Counted from the first letter of the stretch, positions 36,224 to 45,513 are shown. The stretch: DNA of 64,000 nt from an uncultured Roseivirga sp. (GCA_947493005.1 CANLOY010000007.1:1-64000), one strand, 5' to 3'. Program-made: numbers and translations. The notes: generated from the sequence alone by a model not told the origin.

Positions 36224-36793
36224 CTAGAATTCAATCATATTACCCTCGATTAAATCATCCGTATAGTACAGCATGTTCGAAGATATTTTCTTAAATACTT
36301 CAGGAATTAACCTTTGAAAGCTATGGATAGTCAACTCCTGGTTTCTAGGAAAACCATGATACTGACTTAAATAGGTCTTAACATCCAATATTTCACTAAA
36401 TGAAAGCTTGGTAAAAGGATCTTGATTCAGGTAATCATGAGAGTCGGAGAGGTGTATGAACGCACATCCAAATTTGTAAACATATGAAATATAGCCTTTA
36501 ACTTGATTGGAAATCAATACCATATCACTGTCTGTAATTCTCCTCCATTTGTTGTTAGCCGTCAGAGTAGTCCACTTTTGCCCATCTAAAGTCAATTGCA
36601 TCAGTCGTTCTCTTTCTGGTATTGATGAGATTCTCCCTAAGTAGATAATTCTAATGAACGTATCTAGTTCTTGTCTTAGGATAGAGATACAGTTTCCGAT
36701 TAAACCCTCCGCATAGAGTAGAGAAATTGAATTTTTGTTCTCTTCACTTCGTTTCTTGACTAGTTCAACAAATTGAAGGGTTAATTTACTCAT
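36224..36793 (-). CDS. Hypothetical protein (possible HEPN-like helical N-terminus)
   Basis: 189 residues from MSKLTLQFVELV. Not recognised. It has no signal peptide or membrane segment and is mostly helical at the N-terminus (LLYAEGLIGNCISILRQELDT), which loosely recalls HEPN/DUF5677-type domains, with a short histidine-containing segment FIHLSDSHDY in the middle. It stands alone between a terminator and the tRNA-Leu, which suggests a late addition to the region. The nine upstream bases that would allow a TTG start are unlikely to be used. Confidence 0.55.
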   Translation of the reverse strand: MSKLTLQFVELVKKRSEENKNSISLLYAEGLIGNCISILRQELDTFIRIIYLGRISSIPERERLMQLTLDGQKWTTLTANNKWRRITDSDMVLISNQVKGYISYVYKFGCAFIHLSDSHDYLNQDPFTKLSFSEILDVKTYLSQYHGFPRNQELTIHSFQRLIPEVFKKISSNMLYYTDDLIEGNMIEF

Positions 36794-36929
36794 TTTTTGC
36801 AAACTTATTTGTTACTAATCTAATGAAATATTAGACAATATCTCTTCAGTATTGAGCCGTTTTAAAGGTTGTCGAACCACATAGTCTTCTGAAATAAAGT
36901 AGGTTTGGGTCTTGTTTTGAATGATTTCA

Positions 36930-36960
36930 AAAAGAAAAGAGCCCCCAAATTTGGAGGCTC
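36930..36960 (-). terminator. Terminator downstream of tRNA-Leu
   Basis: On the minus strand: GAGCCTCCAAATTTGGGGGC-type stem (one mismatch) closing at GAGCC/GGCTC, followed by TTTTCTTTTT. It lies eight bases past the tRNA 3' end. Confidence 0.75.
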
Positions 36961-36968
36961 CGGTTCTG

Positions 36969-37050
36969 TACCCAGGGCCGGAGTCGAACCGGCACGCCCG
37001 AAGGCATTGGTGTTTGAGACCAACGCGTCTACCAATTCCGCCACCTGGGC
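36969..37050 (-). tRNA. tRNA-Leu (anticodon CAA)
   Basis: 82 bases. Acceptor GCCCAGG pairs with CCTGGGT (last pair G-U), the discriminator base is A, and CCA is not encoded. Anticodon stem TTGGT/ACCAA holds the loop CTCAAAC, so the anticodon is CAA. The long variable arm (around TGCCTTCGGGCG) and the T-arm GGTTCGACTCC fit class II leucine tRNA. Confidence 0.95.
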
Positions 37051-37119
37051 ATTTCTGAATTGGGTGTGCAAAAATGTGTAAAGATTTTTGATTATCCAAC
37101 AAGCAGACTAACGAAAATA

Positions 37120-37416
37120 TTAATCTACCAGAGTGTGTCTTTTTAGAGAAAAAGCGATTGGTTTTTTAGCAAACTTATTTTTAGTGTTTGCCCATACTTT
37201 AGCAAACAAATCAGAGTGCCTGTAAGCATTCAAATCGGCCTCGTTTTGCCAATAGCTGTAGGTTGAAAAACTATTGGGATCATTGTAATCTTCCAATAGT
37301 TCTAAGTGAGTACAACCTGGGGAATGTCTGATTTTCTCTTTGTTCTCATTGAAGAGCGTCAGGAAGTTTTCTCTTTCTTCTGCTCTAAAGCTCATTCTTA
37401 CTATTCTTATCAACAT
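37120..37416 (-). CDS. Antibiotic biosynthesis monooxygenase (ABM) family protein
   Basis: 98 residues. The dimeric alpha-beta barrel family is indicated by the N-terminal strand IRIVRMSFRAEERENFL, the PGCTHLELLEDYNDPNSF segment and the SYWQNEADLNAYRHSDLF segment, as in YgiN/YdhR-type proteins. Members act as quinol monooxygenases or small-molecule binders; the substrate is not predictable. The ATG overlaps the stop of the SAM-hydrolase gene by one base (TAATG), so it is co-transcribed with it. Confidence 0.82.
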   Translation of the reverse strand: MLIRIVRMSFRAEERENFLTLFNENKEKIRHSPGCTHLELLEDYNDPNSFSTYSYWQNEADLNAYRHSDLFAKVWANTKNKFAKKPIAFSLKRHTLVD

Positions 37417-38171
37417 TACTCTTCAAATTGAATGATAATCGGGCTATCATATTCTAGCCCCAACAGTTGTGCTCCATGTCCCTGATTAATGCCCAGCATC
37501 AATCTTTCGTTGACATTAAAAATGAAAAAGACTTCCCCGGGGTCAACCTCGCCTACATGAGCATTCACTTTGTTCACGGAATCTCTACCAAAAACAATCA
37601 TGTATGATTTATCTCGACTAAGGATATCAAAATCTACCTTCTCAATATTTGTAATCAGGTTGCCATAGTGGTCAACATGTATTACATGGCCCGCAATTTC
37701 TTTTTTAGTGGCCCGTGCTTTTCTAGCCACATAGCGGACAAAGTTATCACTGGTAGTGCCGAGTGAATCGGGAGAAGCACCATTGGCCAGTTTTGCCACA
37801 ATTTCGGGTAGTACTTTGAAACTGCTTTTTGGGGCTACTTCCAGCTCATGAATGGAAGAGGGGGGGCGGTCTGTGATCAAACTCATCACACCATTGTTCG
37901 GACCTACGAAATAATGATTCTCGATAGAAGCAATAATATAGGACTGAACATTCTGATGGTTGTCATTTCCCAAAAGGTGTATGGTCCCTTCAGGAAATTC
38001 TCGAAAAACAGACTGAAGCACATGTGCCATGTGTGCCAGATTGAATGGCTTGATGTCATGGCTAATGTCTATAATCCGAGCCTCGGGAAACGTTTTAAGG
38101 ATTTTTGCCTTGGTAAACGCCACATAGTGATCACTTTGGCCAAAATCTGATGTGAAAGTGATAAGGGTCAT
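37416..38171 (-). CDS. SAM hydroxide adenosyltransferase (SAM hydrolase, DUF62)
   Basis: 251 residues. It starts with ITFTSDFGQSDHYVA, has ARIIDISHDIKPF and YFVGPNNGVMS, and ends with a beta-barrel carrying VIHVDHYGNLITNI, the family signature. These enzymes split SAM into adenosine and methionine; they are relatives of the chlorinase and fluorinase but more often hydrolases. It is divergent from phoH and coupled to the ABM-family gene downstream. Confidence 0.9.
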   Translation of the reverse strand: MTLITFTSDFGQSDHYVAFTKAKILKTFPEARIIDISHDIKPFNLAHMAHVLQSVFREFPEGTIHLLGNDNHQNVQSYIIASIENHYFVGPNNGVMSLITDRPPSSIHELEVAPKSSFKVLPEIVAKLANGASPDSLGTTSDNFVRYVARKARATKKEIAGHVIHVDHYGNLITNIEKVDFDILSRDKSYMIVFGRDSVNKVNAHVGEVDPGEVFFIFNVNERLMLGINQGHGAQLLGLEYDSPIIIQFEE

Positions 38172-38263
38172 AAGTGACTATTGGCGTTAATTCTATAAAT
38201 TTAGATGCGAACAAAATTATTGAATTTTTAAGCTTAGGCAATTACTTAAATATCTTCTCAGTA

Positions 38264-39223
38264 TTGGTTGAAAAGTTAATAACACTCGAAAATATGGCTA
38301 TGGTAGATTTCCTTGGGGTAGGAAATCGAAATATTAAAGAAGTAGCTTCCGCATTTCCCAAAAGCAAGATTGTTTCTCGGGGCAATGAAATCCTGATTAA
38401 AGGAAATGCATCGGAGATTGTTCAGATCAATGATATCCTGCATGCGCTTATTCAGCATTACCATAAATATGGAAAGATTACCCATGAAAATGTGCAAGGG
38501 TATATCAAGAGGGAATCTGAATTCATTTCGGAAGATGATGAGATTCTGGTTTATGGTACACGTGGTTCTGGAATAAAACCGAAAACTGCCAACCAAAGAA
38601 CATTAGTAAAAGCCATTAAAGATAACGACCTGGTTTTTGCACTTGGTCCGGCAGGTTCTGGAAAAACATTTATTTCAGTAGCTATGGCTGTAAGGGCACT
38701 CAAAAATAAAGAGGTTCAAAAAATCATTATTACGCGTCCGGCAGTCGAGGCAGGAGAAAATTTAGGATTTCTGCCAGGAGACTTACAAGAAAAAATTGAT
38801 CCATACCTGATGCCAATCTATGATTCGCTGGGAGACATGATACCTGCGGAAAAGCTAAAGAATTATCAGGAGAACAACATCATTGAAATAGCTCCTTTGG
38901 CCTACATGCGTGGGCGTACTCTGAATAATGCTTTTGTATTGTTAGATGAAGCTCAGAACACTACATCAATGCAGATGAAAATGTTTCTAACCAGAATGGG
39001 CCCCAACTCGAAAATGATAGTTACGGGGGATCGTTCACAGGTAGATTTACCAAGGCATCAAAACTCCGGGCTATCAGAATCTGTTAAGCTATTACAAAAC
39101 GTAAAAGGTATTGCTACCGTAGAATTAACCACCAGAGATGTTGTAAGACACAAACTGGTGAAAGAAATAATAAACGCATACGATAAAGAACAATCTAAAA
39201 GTGATAAGGGTAAAAAAGATTGA
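38264..39223 (+). CDS. PhoH family ATPase (PhoH-like protein)
   Basis: 319 residues from the chosen TTG. An N-terminal KH-like region is followed by the ATPase domain with Walker A LGPAGSGKTF and Walker B AFVLLDEAQN, and the RGRTLNN and VTGDRSQVDLP motifs. Family members bind RNA or act in RNA turnover and phosphate stress. TTG 38264 gives the family-like N-terminus MVEKLITLEN; a GTG at 38174 is also open but would leave only two bases to the divergent SAM-hydrolase start and no room for promoters. Confidence 0.9.
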   Translation: MVEKLITLENMAMVDFLGVGNRNIKEVASAFPKSKIVSRGNEILIKGNASEIVQINDILHALIQHYHKYGKITHENVQGYIKRESEFISEDDEILVYGTRGSGIKPKTANQRTLVKAIKDNDLVFALGPAGSGKTFISVAMAVRALKNKEVQKIIITRPAVEAGENLGFLPGDLQEKIDPYLMPIYDSLGDMIPAEKLKNYQENNIIEIAPLAYMRGRTLNNAFVLLDEAQNTTSMQMKMFLTRMGPNSKMIVTGDRSQVDLPRHQNSGLSESVKLLQNVKGIATVELTTRDVVRHKLVKEIINAYDKEQSKSDKGKKD

Positions 39224-39635
39224 AACAAAAGAAGAACTAGCACAAGCATATCGAATAAGAGAAGTCGTTTTCATTGAAGAAATGAGGCTTCCATCCAATG
39301 AAGAATATGACGCCCATGATTTAGAAGCGGTTCATTTCATCGCTTATTCATCGGGCGAACCTGTGGGAACAAGCCGCTATAGGGTTACCGATAGAGGAGT
39401 AAAGCTGGAACGCTTTGCAGTACTCAAACCTTTTAGAGGAAAGGGAGTAGGCAAGCGACTTGTACAAACCACCTTAGGACAAATCTCAGCTTCATTTCGA
39501 AAAGGAACCCTGCTATACTTACATGCTCAGGTTGATGCAATGCCCCTTTATGTTCGCCATGGTTTTGAAAGCGTAGGAGACAAAATTTTCGGATCCGGAA
39601 TCGAGTTATTCGAAATGAAAAAGGTATTGGACTAA
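39201..39635 (+). CDS. GNAT family N-acetyltransferase
   Basis: 144 residues. The acetyl-CoA-binding motif A reads RFAVLKPFRGKGVGKRLVQ near residue 75, and PLYVRHGFESVGD marks the C-terminal GNAT strand. The layout resembles small ElaA/YjcF-type acetyltransferases. The substrate is unknown. It starts with GTG inside the end of the phoH-type gene (23-base overlap), so translation is coupled. Confidence 0.85.
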   Translation: MIRVKKIETKEELAQAYRIREVVFIEEMRLPSNEEYDAHDLEAVHFIAYSSGEPVGTSRYRVTDRGVKLERFAVLKPFRGKGVGKRLVQTTLGQISASFRKGTLLYLHAQVDAMPLYVRHGFESVGDKIFGSGIELFEMKKVLD

Positions 39636-39695
39636 TCTTCATTTGACTTTTAGAGATTAATTCATATTATTTAATATAATATTGAATAAGTCAAA

Positions 39696-41792
39696 TTGGT
39701 TAATTTCTCCGCTTACCCTTTCCTTAGATTCGCATTTTGTTTTGCCCTAGGCATTGTGGGTTATCACTACATAGGAGAAAGTCTGTTGGTCAATTGGTAC
39801 TTTCTGACTGCCGCTATGCTAGTTTATCTTTTCCTAGCCTTTAAAAATTCGCACAAGAATCAATTCTTGCTGGCCTTATTAGCTATGTTCATGCTGTTTG
39901 GTCTTGGAACAAAACGATTAGAAAGCTTCAAAGATGAAAAAAGAGCTGATCATTTGCTCCACTTGACTGATACTATAAAGGCCTATAAAGTCTTTATCAA
40001 TGAAGCTCCCCAAATGAAATCAAATAGCCTGAAGTGCGAGGTTAACGTAGTTAGCATATTTAATGGCGTGGATTGGCTGCCAGCTTCAGGGCTTGTTAAT
40101 GTATACTTAGATTCAGAAAGCAGTGATGGGTTAGTATTTGGTGATATGCTCTTTATTGAGGGGGAACCTTTGGTTACATCTCCACCGGCAAACCCCGGTG
40201 AGTTTGATTACAAATCGTATTTGGTTTACAACAGGATTCACCATCAGCAATTTGTGGGAAATGGTTTCTCAAAAATAGGCCACAAACAAGTGAATTGGGT
40301 TCAGAAGAAAGCCAATGAATTAAGGGGTTTTTGTGCAACCAGAATTTCAGAGCTCATTACTGACGATTATGCTAAAGGGGTTACACTTGCTCTGGTGCTT
40401 GGAGTCAAAGACGAGCTGGATGATGACTTGATCAATGCATTTTCGGCCACGGGGGCTATGCATGTATTGGCGGTTTCTGGTTTGCATGTTGGTATTATTT
40501 ATGCCATTCTACTCATGCTTTTAAAACGGTTCGGGTTCTCAGAAACAAAGCACAGATGGTCGATAGCATGTATCAGTATTAGTGTACTCTGGTTTTATGC
40601 ACTTTTAACCGGGCTTTCCCCCTCAGTGTTAAGGGCTGTTACTATGTTTACTTTTGTAGCTTTAGGTAGAGCTACTCTTAGAAAGGGAAGTATTTATAAC
40701 ACACTGGCTGCATCGGCTCTCGTGCTCCTCTTGTATAATCCATATCTCATCATGAGTGTTGGGTTTCAGCTGTCATACCTGGCAGTCTTTGGGATAGTGT
40801 ATTTACAACCTCGATTCTATCAGTTAATCAGTACTAAAAACTACTTACTAGATAAAGTATGGGCAATCACTTGTGTTTCTCTTGCGGCACAAATAGCTAC
40901 GGCTCCACTCAGTTTGTTGTACTTTCATCAATTCCCAAGCTATTTTTTACTGTCCAACCTGATTGTAATTCCGGCAGCCTTTGTCGTTCTTATATCTGGT
41001 CTTTTATTGCTGGCCTTTTCGGCTGTTTCTTTTTTGGCTTCTGCTCTCGGGTGGTTGTTAACCAAGTTTATAGTTCTGCTAAATACATTGGTGGTTTGGG
41101 TTAGTGAATTACCAGGCAGTACAATAGAAGGCGTTTATATGTCTATTTTAGATACATGGCTGATTTACGGGTGTGTTATTGCACTGATATTATTGGTTGC
41201 CAGAAAAAGGTTTCAGTATCTCTGGTATGCACTCTTAATGTGTCTGTTCTTTTCGGCCTCTCAGTTTGCCCATTTCTCTTCCTATGCCAATACAAATGAG
41301 TTCAGCATCTTAAAAGTATCTAACAGCAGTGTGTTTGACTTTAGAAGTGGTTTTGATTCCAAGTTGATAGGAGATTCACTTTTTACAGTGAACGAGGAGA
41401 AGCAACGCTTTCATTTATATCCCAAAAGGCTCCGCTCAGGAAGTAAACAAAGGGTAGCTGATGACCGACTTTCTGTCCAATATACTTCACTAAATGGAGG
41501 GAGTATTTTTGTTTTTGATAATCGCGTGTTTCTCCATTTAGATAAAGAAGTGGAAGACTACGAAAAACTAAAGATGCCAATTAAAGTTGATTGCTTAATT
41601 TTAGGAAACAACGTAAGATTTGACCTTGAACTCTTGGAGAGGTATGTGGATTTTAAGAGGCTGATCATCGACTCAACTAACAACTGGTATATTGACTCGC
41701 AATTGGTGAAGAAATCAGAAGCGTTAGGGATTAATTACCACTCCATCAGGCAAAATGGTTATTACAGTGAACAATGGACAAGCAGTTTGTAG
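39696..41792 (+). CDS. ComEC/Rec2 family competence-type membrane protein
   Basis: 698 residues. Two to three N-terminal membrane segments precede a DUF4131 domain (NPGEFDYKSYLVYNRIHHQ), then the polytopic competence domain starts with LALVLGVKDELDDDLINAFSATGAMHVLAVSGLHVGI (about 230-265) and spans eight or more segments to about 520. The C-terminal part looks like a degenerate beta-lactamase-like domain without the HxHxDH metal motif. ComEC forms the inner-membrane channel for DNA uptake. The start is TTG at 39696; no better in-frame start precedes the first membrane segment. Confidence 0.88.
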   Translation: MVNFSAYPFLRFAFCFALGIVGYHYIGESLLVNWYFLTAAMLVYLFLAFKNSHKNQFLLALLAMFMLFGLGTKRLESFKDEKRADHLLHLTDTIKAYKVFINEAPQMKSNSLKCEVNVVSIFNGVDWLPASGLVNVYLDSESSDGLVFGDMLFIEGEPLVTSPPANPGEFDYKSYLVYNRIHHQQFVGNGFSKIGHKQVNWVQKKANELRGFCATRISELITDDYAKGVTLALVLGVKDELDDDLINAFSATGAMHVLAVSGLHVGIIYAILLMLLKRFGFSETKHRWSIACISISVLWFYALLTGLSPSVLRAVTMFTFVALGRATLRKGSIYNTLAASALVLLLYNPYLIMSVGFQLSYLAVFGIVYLQPRFYQLISTKNYLLDKVWAITCVSLAAQIATAPLSLLYFHQFPSYFLLSNLIVIPAAFVVLISGLLLLAFSAVSFLASALGWLLTKFIVLLNTLVVWVSELPGSTIEGVYMSILDTWLIYGCVIALILLVARKRFQYLWYALLMCLFFSASQFAHFSSYANTNEFSILKVSNSSVFDFRSGFDSKLIGDSLFTVNEEKQRFHLYPKRLRSGSKQRVADDRLSVQYTSLNGGSIFVFDNRVFLHLDKEVEDYEKLKMPIKVDCLILGNNVRFDLELLERYVDFKRLIIDSTNNWYIDSQLVKKSEALGINYHSIRQNGYYSEQWTSSL

Positions 41793-42553
41793 AATACAAT
41801 GTAACCGACAGGGTAGCAACCATTACCCTAAACAGGCCAGAAAAGCGTAATGCATTAAATGCTCAAGTAGTAACCGAACTTAAGCAGGCATTTTCAGAGG
41901 CGGCAACCGATGATGAAGCCAAAGTGATCATATTAGCTGCATCGGGGGAAGCTTTTTGTGCCGGAGCAGACCTGGCATATTTGCAGGAATTGCAGAAAAA
42001 TACCTATGAAGAAAATCTGGCCGATTCAAACCATTTGAAAGAGTTGTTCCTTCAAATTTATACCCACCCGAAAGTGGTGATTGCCAAAATTCAAGGTCAT
42101 GCTATTGCGGGAGGTTGTGGCTTGGCAACGGTTTGTGATTTTTCTTTTACTGTACCAGAAGCCATGTTCGGTTATACAGAGGTGCGAATTGGCTTTATAC
42201 CTGCCATAGTAAAAGTATTCTTGTTGCGAAAAATCGGAGAAGGTAAATCCAAAGCATTGTTGCTTTCCGGTGAATTGATCAATGCTGAAAAGGCCGAATC
42301 ACTTGGGCTTATTAACGAAGTGGTAGCCTGTGAAGCGTTAGACGATAAGGTGTCTTCATTTGCCCAAATGCTGGTAAAAAAGAATTCAGGACAGTCTATG
42401 ACTTTCACTAAACAAATGATTGCTCAGGTTCAGGAGATGGGCTTAGAAGAAGGTTTGGACCATGCTGCCGGACAAAATGCAAAAGCAAGGGCTTCAGCAG
42501 ATTGTCAAAAAGGAATATCAGCCTTTTTGAATAAGGAAAAACCTTCATGGTAA
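41774..42553 (+). CDS. Enoyl-CoA hydratase/isomerase family protein
   Basis: 259 residues with the crotonase fold: LNRPEKRNALN near residue 19, the oxyanion-hole segment AFCAGADLAYLQ, HAIAGGCGLATVCDF and FGYTEVRIGFIPA, which carries the second catalytic glutamate. It is similar in style to methylglutaconyl-CoA or general enoyl-CoA hydratases, but the substrate cannot be fixed. A part in the phenylacetyl-CoA pathway is possible, yet the gene is 20 kb from the paa operon. It overlaps the end of the ComEC-type gene by 19 bases. Confidence 0.88.
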   Translation: MDKQFVEYNVTDRVATITLNRPEKRNALNAQVVTELKQAFSEAATDDEAKVIILAASGEAFCAGADLAYLQELQKNTYEENLADSNHLKELFLQIYTHPKVVIAKIQGHAIAGGCGLATVCDFSFTVPEAMFGYTEVRIGFIPAIVKVFLLRKIGEGKSKALLLSGELINAEKAESLGLINEVVACEALDDKVSSFAQMLVKKNSGQSMTFTKQMIAQVQEMGLEEGLDHAAGQNAKARASADCQKGISAFLNKEKPSW

Positions 42554-42596
42554 TATAGTTGAAGAATTCCATCCTGATATTTTGTAGATAACTATT

Positions 42597-44525
42597 ATGG
42601 ATCAACCGATTGATGTACTAAAGCAATACTGGGGCTATGATGCCTTCAGGCCTTTGCAGGAAGATATTATCCAATCGGTATTGAAGGGTAAGGATACACT
42701 GGCACTACTGCCCACAGGTGGAGGTAAATCCATTTGCTTTCAGGTACCAGCTTTGATACTTGATGGCCTTTGTATTGTGGTGTCTCCATTGATTGCATTA
42801 ATGAAGGATCAGGTTTATCAGTTAAAAGAAAGAGGTATTACTGCTGCTGCTATCCATGCAGGGCAATCAAAGCGTGAGATAGACTATTTACTGGATAATG
42901 CGGTTAACTCAGACTTAAAGTTTTTATACTGTTCGCCTGAAAGACTCAAGACAGAGCTTTTTAAGGAAAGAATTAAGCGAGTGCTGGCTAAGAGAGGTGT
43001 TGGCTTGGTGGCCATTGATGAAGCACATTGTATTTCTCAGTGGGGATATGATTTCCGACCGGCATACCTTGAGATTGCTATTCTTAGAGAAATTCTACCA
43101 GATACCCCGATGGTTGCCCTTACCGCAACAGCTACTCCCAAGGTGAGAAAAGACATTCAAGAGAAACTTGCTTTTAAAATGGGGCAGGTATTTACTAAGA
43201 GTTTTGCTCGCTCTAATCTTTCATACTCAGTTCGCTTTGAAGAGCATAAAGAACGGAAGTTACTTGAAGTACTTCAGAGAGTAGGGGGATCTTCCGTTGT
43301 TTACACATCAACACGTAAACATGCAAAAGAGGTGGCTTATATGCTTCAACAAAACCACATCTCTGCCGACTTCTATCATGCAGGCTTAACACACGAGGAG
43401 CGAAACAAAAAACAAGAAGACTGGATACATAACAGAACACGTGTGATTGTTTCTACCAATGCTTTCGGTATGGGGATTGACAAACCGGATGTTCGTACGG
43501 TGGTGCATATGGACTTGCCGGGCAATTTGGAGTCTTATTATCAGGAGGCAGGTCGTGCAGGAAGAGATGAAAGGAAAGCTTTTGCATTGATTATAAACAA
43601 TCAGAAAGATATTGATGACCTCAGAAAGAAAACGGTACAATCACTGCCTGAACTGCCTTTGCTAAAAGATGTATACCAAATGCTGGGTAATTTTTTTCAA
43701 CTAGCTAATGGTAGTTTTCCTGAACACAGTTTTGATTTTGATTTTCAGGAATTCTCAGAGCGTTTCGATCGACACCCTCTTGAAATTTTTAATGCGCTTA
43801 AGGTGTTGCAGGAGCAAGGCTTAATTCATTTAACAGAGGCATTCTTTAGTCTATCCAGACTCTGTTTTTTGCTCGACCAACGTAAAATGTATGAGTTTCA
43901 GATTGCCAATGCCAACTTTGACCCGATAATTAAAAGTTTGCTGAGGCTATATGGTGGAGAATTATACCATCAGAGTTTAAGCATTCAGGAAACCAATTTG
44001 GCAGCACTACTTGGTACCTCAACAGACACTGTTAAAAATTACCTGGTCGCTTTGGAAGAACGCTCTGTGATTGATTACCAAAAACAGAAAGACAAACCTC
44101 AGTTAACTTTTTTAATTCCAAAACAGCCATCAGATAAGCTTCCGGTTGACCAGAAAGCACTGGAAACTAAGAGAAGACAGAGGCTCGACAAAATGGAGTC
44201 GGTAATCGCTTATGTTCACCAAAAGGATGAATGTAGAACACGAATTTTGTTGAACTACTTTGGCGAAGATGGGTTTAAAGAATGTGGTGTTTGCGATAAT
44301 TGTGTGGATAGGGCCAAACATGTCAATGATGAAAAGAATCGAAAACTGTACAAGGGGCAGATTCTGAACCTACTTAGAGAAAGTGGCAAAATTGATGAAA
44401 AGAAATTGGTTAAGATATTGAGACCGACTGATCGAGAGCTGTTTTTTAATCTGCTATCCGAACTTCTGGACCACGGAGATATCAGGTATGATGATTTTGG
44501 TTATTTAAATCTCTCTCGTTCCTGA
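42597..44525 (+). CDS. recQ: ATP-dependent DNA helicase RecQ
   Basis: 642 residues. Walker A PTGGGKS (residues 39-45), the IDEAHCISQWGYDFRP motif II region, TATATPKVRKDI (motif III) and the AGRAGRD motif VI are all present. The RecQ C-terminal zinc-binding region reads CRTRILLNYFGE and ECGVCDNC. The enzyme unwinds DNA 3' to 5' in recombination and fork repair. The length is close to E. coli RecQ; a canonical HRDC domain is not evident in the C-terminal tail. Confidence 0.93.
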   Translation: MDQPIDVLKQYWGYDAFRPLQEDIIQSVLKGKDTLALLPTGGGKSICFQVPALILDGLCIVVSPLIALMKDQVYQLKERGITAAAIHAGQSKREIDYLLDNAVNSDLKFLYCSPERLKTELFKERIKRVLAKRGVGLVAIDEAHCISQWGYDFRPAYLEIAILREILPDTPMVALTATATPKVRKDIQEKLAFKMGQVFTKSFARSNLSYSVRFEEHKERKLLEVLQRVGGSSVVYTSTRKHAKEVAYMLQQNHISADFYHAGLTHEERNKKQEDWIHNRTRVIVSTNAFGMGIDKPDVRTVVHMDLPGNLESYYQEAGRAGRDERKAFALIINNQKDIDDLRKKTVQSLPELPLLKDVYQMLGNFFQLANGSFPEHSFDFDFQEFSERFDRHPLEIFNALKVLQEQGLIHLTEAFFSLSRLCFLLDQRKMYEFQIANANFDPIIKSLLRLYGGELYHQSLSIQETNLAALLGTSTDTVKNYLVALEERSVIDYQKQKDKPQLTFLIPKQPSDKLPVDQKALETKRRQRLDKMESVIAYVHQKDECRTRILLNYFGEDGFKECGVCDNCVDRAKHVNDEKNRKLYKGQILNLLRESGKIDEKKLVKILRPTDRELFFNLLSELLDHGDIRYDDFGYLNLSRS

Positions 44526-44554
44526 ATAGATTGCTTTATGGTTACATTTACGAA

Positions 44555-45142
44555 ATGAGTTTCTTCAACAACGTGGTGGGTAAAATTTTCGGGAAACAAA
44601 GCCCTAAAACTGCCTTTATACATGAAGTTTTAAAGAGGCCAGATGATTTTGTAGAGTCTTTTGAAAATTGGAGAAACTCAGAAGCTTCCGATAGCTTGCT
44701 TGCCGATGTTGAAAGAGCTTATTATTTGAAGAAACAGGGCATTGTTTCAGCCGTAGATGTACATTTGTTAGACTCTAAATACTCCAATGGCTTTGCTATT
44801 AGTTTTAATCAGGAGTTTTCTGAAGATAGTTTCAAATTTACATTCGATCTCTTGAAAGAGAAGGGGTTGAAATTGGGGTATAAGCTGGCCAGTGCAGACA
44901 GGCGTATTCTGGACAAGGAGACTTATGTGGAAACCATAGAAAAATGGTACCTGAAACCTAATGGTGAAGATTTAGGTATGGGAATTGTAGACCAACGTTT
45001 TGGAAACATATTAATTGAAAAAACAGAGATAGATAGAAAACCAGCTTACGTTAAGCTAATGGCCAACATCTATCAAGGGAGGCAATACAGCGAGGCCAAG
45101 CCATTTTCTGAACTAGCAGAGCTACTATTTAAATCAATATAA
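44555..45142 (+). CDS. Hypothetical protein
   Basis: 195 residues from MSFFNNVVGKIFGKQ. Not recognised. No signal peptide or membrane segment. The middle (VHLLDSKYSNGFAISFNQEFSE) and the C-terminal part (GNILIEKTEIDRKPAYVKLM) look like an alpha-beta cytoplasmic protein. An eight-codon longer frame starting with TTG is open but less likely. It is between recQ and a small secreted protein, separated by two bases from the latter, so it is in the same transcript. Confidence 0.6.
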   Translation: MSFFNNVVGKIFGKQSPKTAFIHEVLKRPDDFVESFENWRNSEASDSLLADVERAYYLKKQGIVSAVDVHLLDSKYSNGFAISFNQEFSEDSFKFTFDLLKEKGLKLGYKLASADRRILDKETYVETIEKWYLKPNGEDLGMGIVDQRFGNILIEKTEIDRKPAYVKLMANIYQGRQYSEAKPFSELAELLFKSI

Positions 45143-45144
45143 AC

Positions 45145-45513
45145 ATGAAAAGACTATTCCTTCTAATATTTATTTCTTTTACCGGATTGGCTTTTACAAA
45201 TGAAGCTAAAGCCCAGATTTTGTCTACTAAACTGAAAATCACTGTGGTAGACGAATTAGGAAACTTGGTTAAAGATGCGAAAGTGACACTTTATGCTACT
45301 GAAGCAGATTATATTAAGGAAAAGAATCCGGTGCAGCCATACAAGCTTACAGACAGTAAAGGTAGAGTGACTTTCAAGAAACTAGCACCAAAATCCTATT
45401 ACGTAATCATTCGCAAAGGTGATAAGAGTAATTCTGGTGGAGGAGAAGTGATCAATGATTTGGTAAAAGGAAAAGTGAACAAGGCAAACGTGGTGATCTC
45501 CAATGGTGTCTGA
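45145..45513 (+). CDS. Small secreted protein with carboxypeptidase-regulatory-like (Ig) domain
   Basis: 122 residues with a signal peptide (ending EAKAQ). The mature part is a single beta-sandwich resembling CarboxypepD_reg/SpaA-type domains: KLKITVVDELGNLVKDAKVTLY and LTDSKGRVTFKKLAPKSYYV. It is probably periplasmic or surface-exposed; the function is unknown. It overlaps the NUDIX gene by 11 bases. Confidence 0.7.
   Translation: MKRLFLLIFISFTGLAFTNEAKAQILSTKLKITVVDELGNLVKDAKVTLYATEADYIKEKNPVQPYKLTDSKGRVTFKKLAPKSYYVIIRKGDKSNSGGGEVINDLVKGKVNKANVVISNGV

Noticed and set aside
36200-36969. Possible integrated element using tRNA-Leu as attachment site
   Set aside because: I looked for a second copy of the tRNA 3' end downstream of the orphan gene and saw none, and no integrase is present.
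36815-37102. Open frames of 95 and 69 codons on the minus strand
   Set aside because: They read straight through the tRNA-Leu(CAA) and its terminator; the translated GGGIGRR-type stretch is a classic artefact of tRNA sequence.
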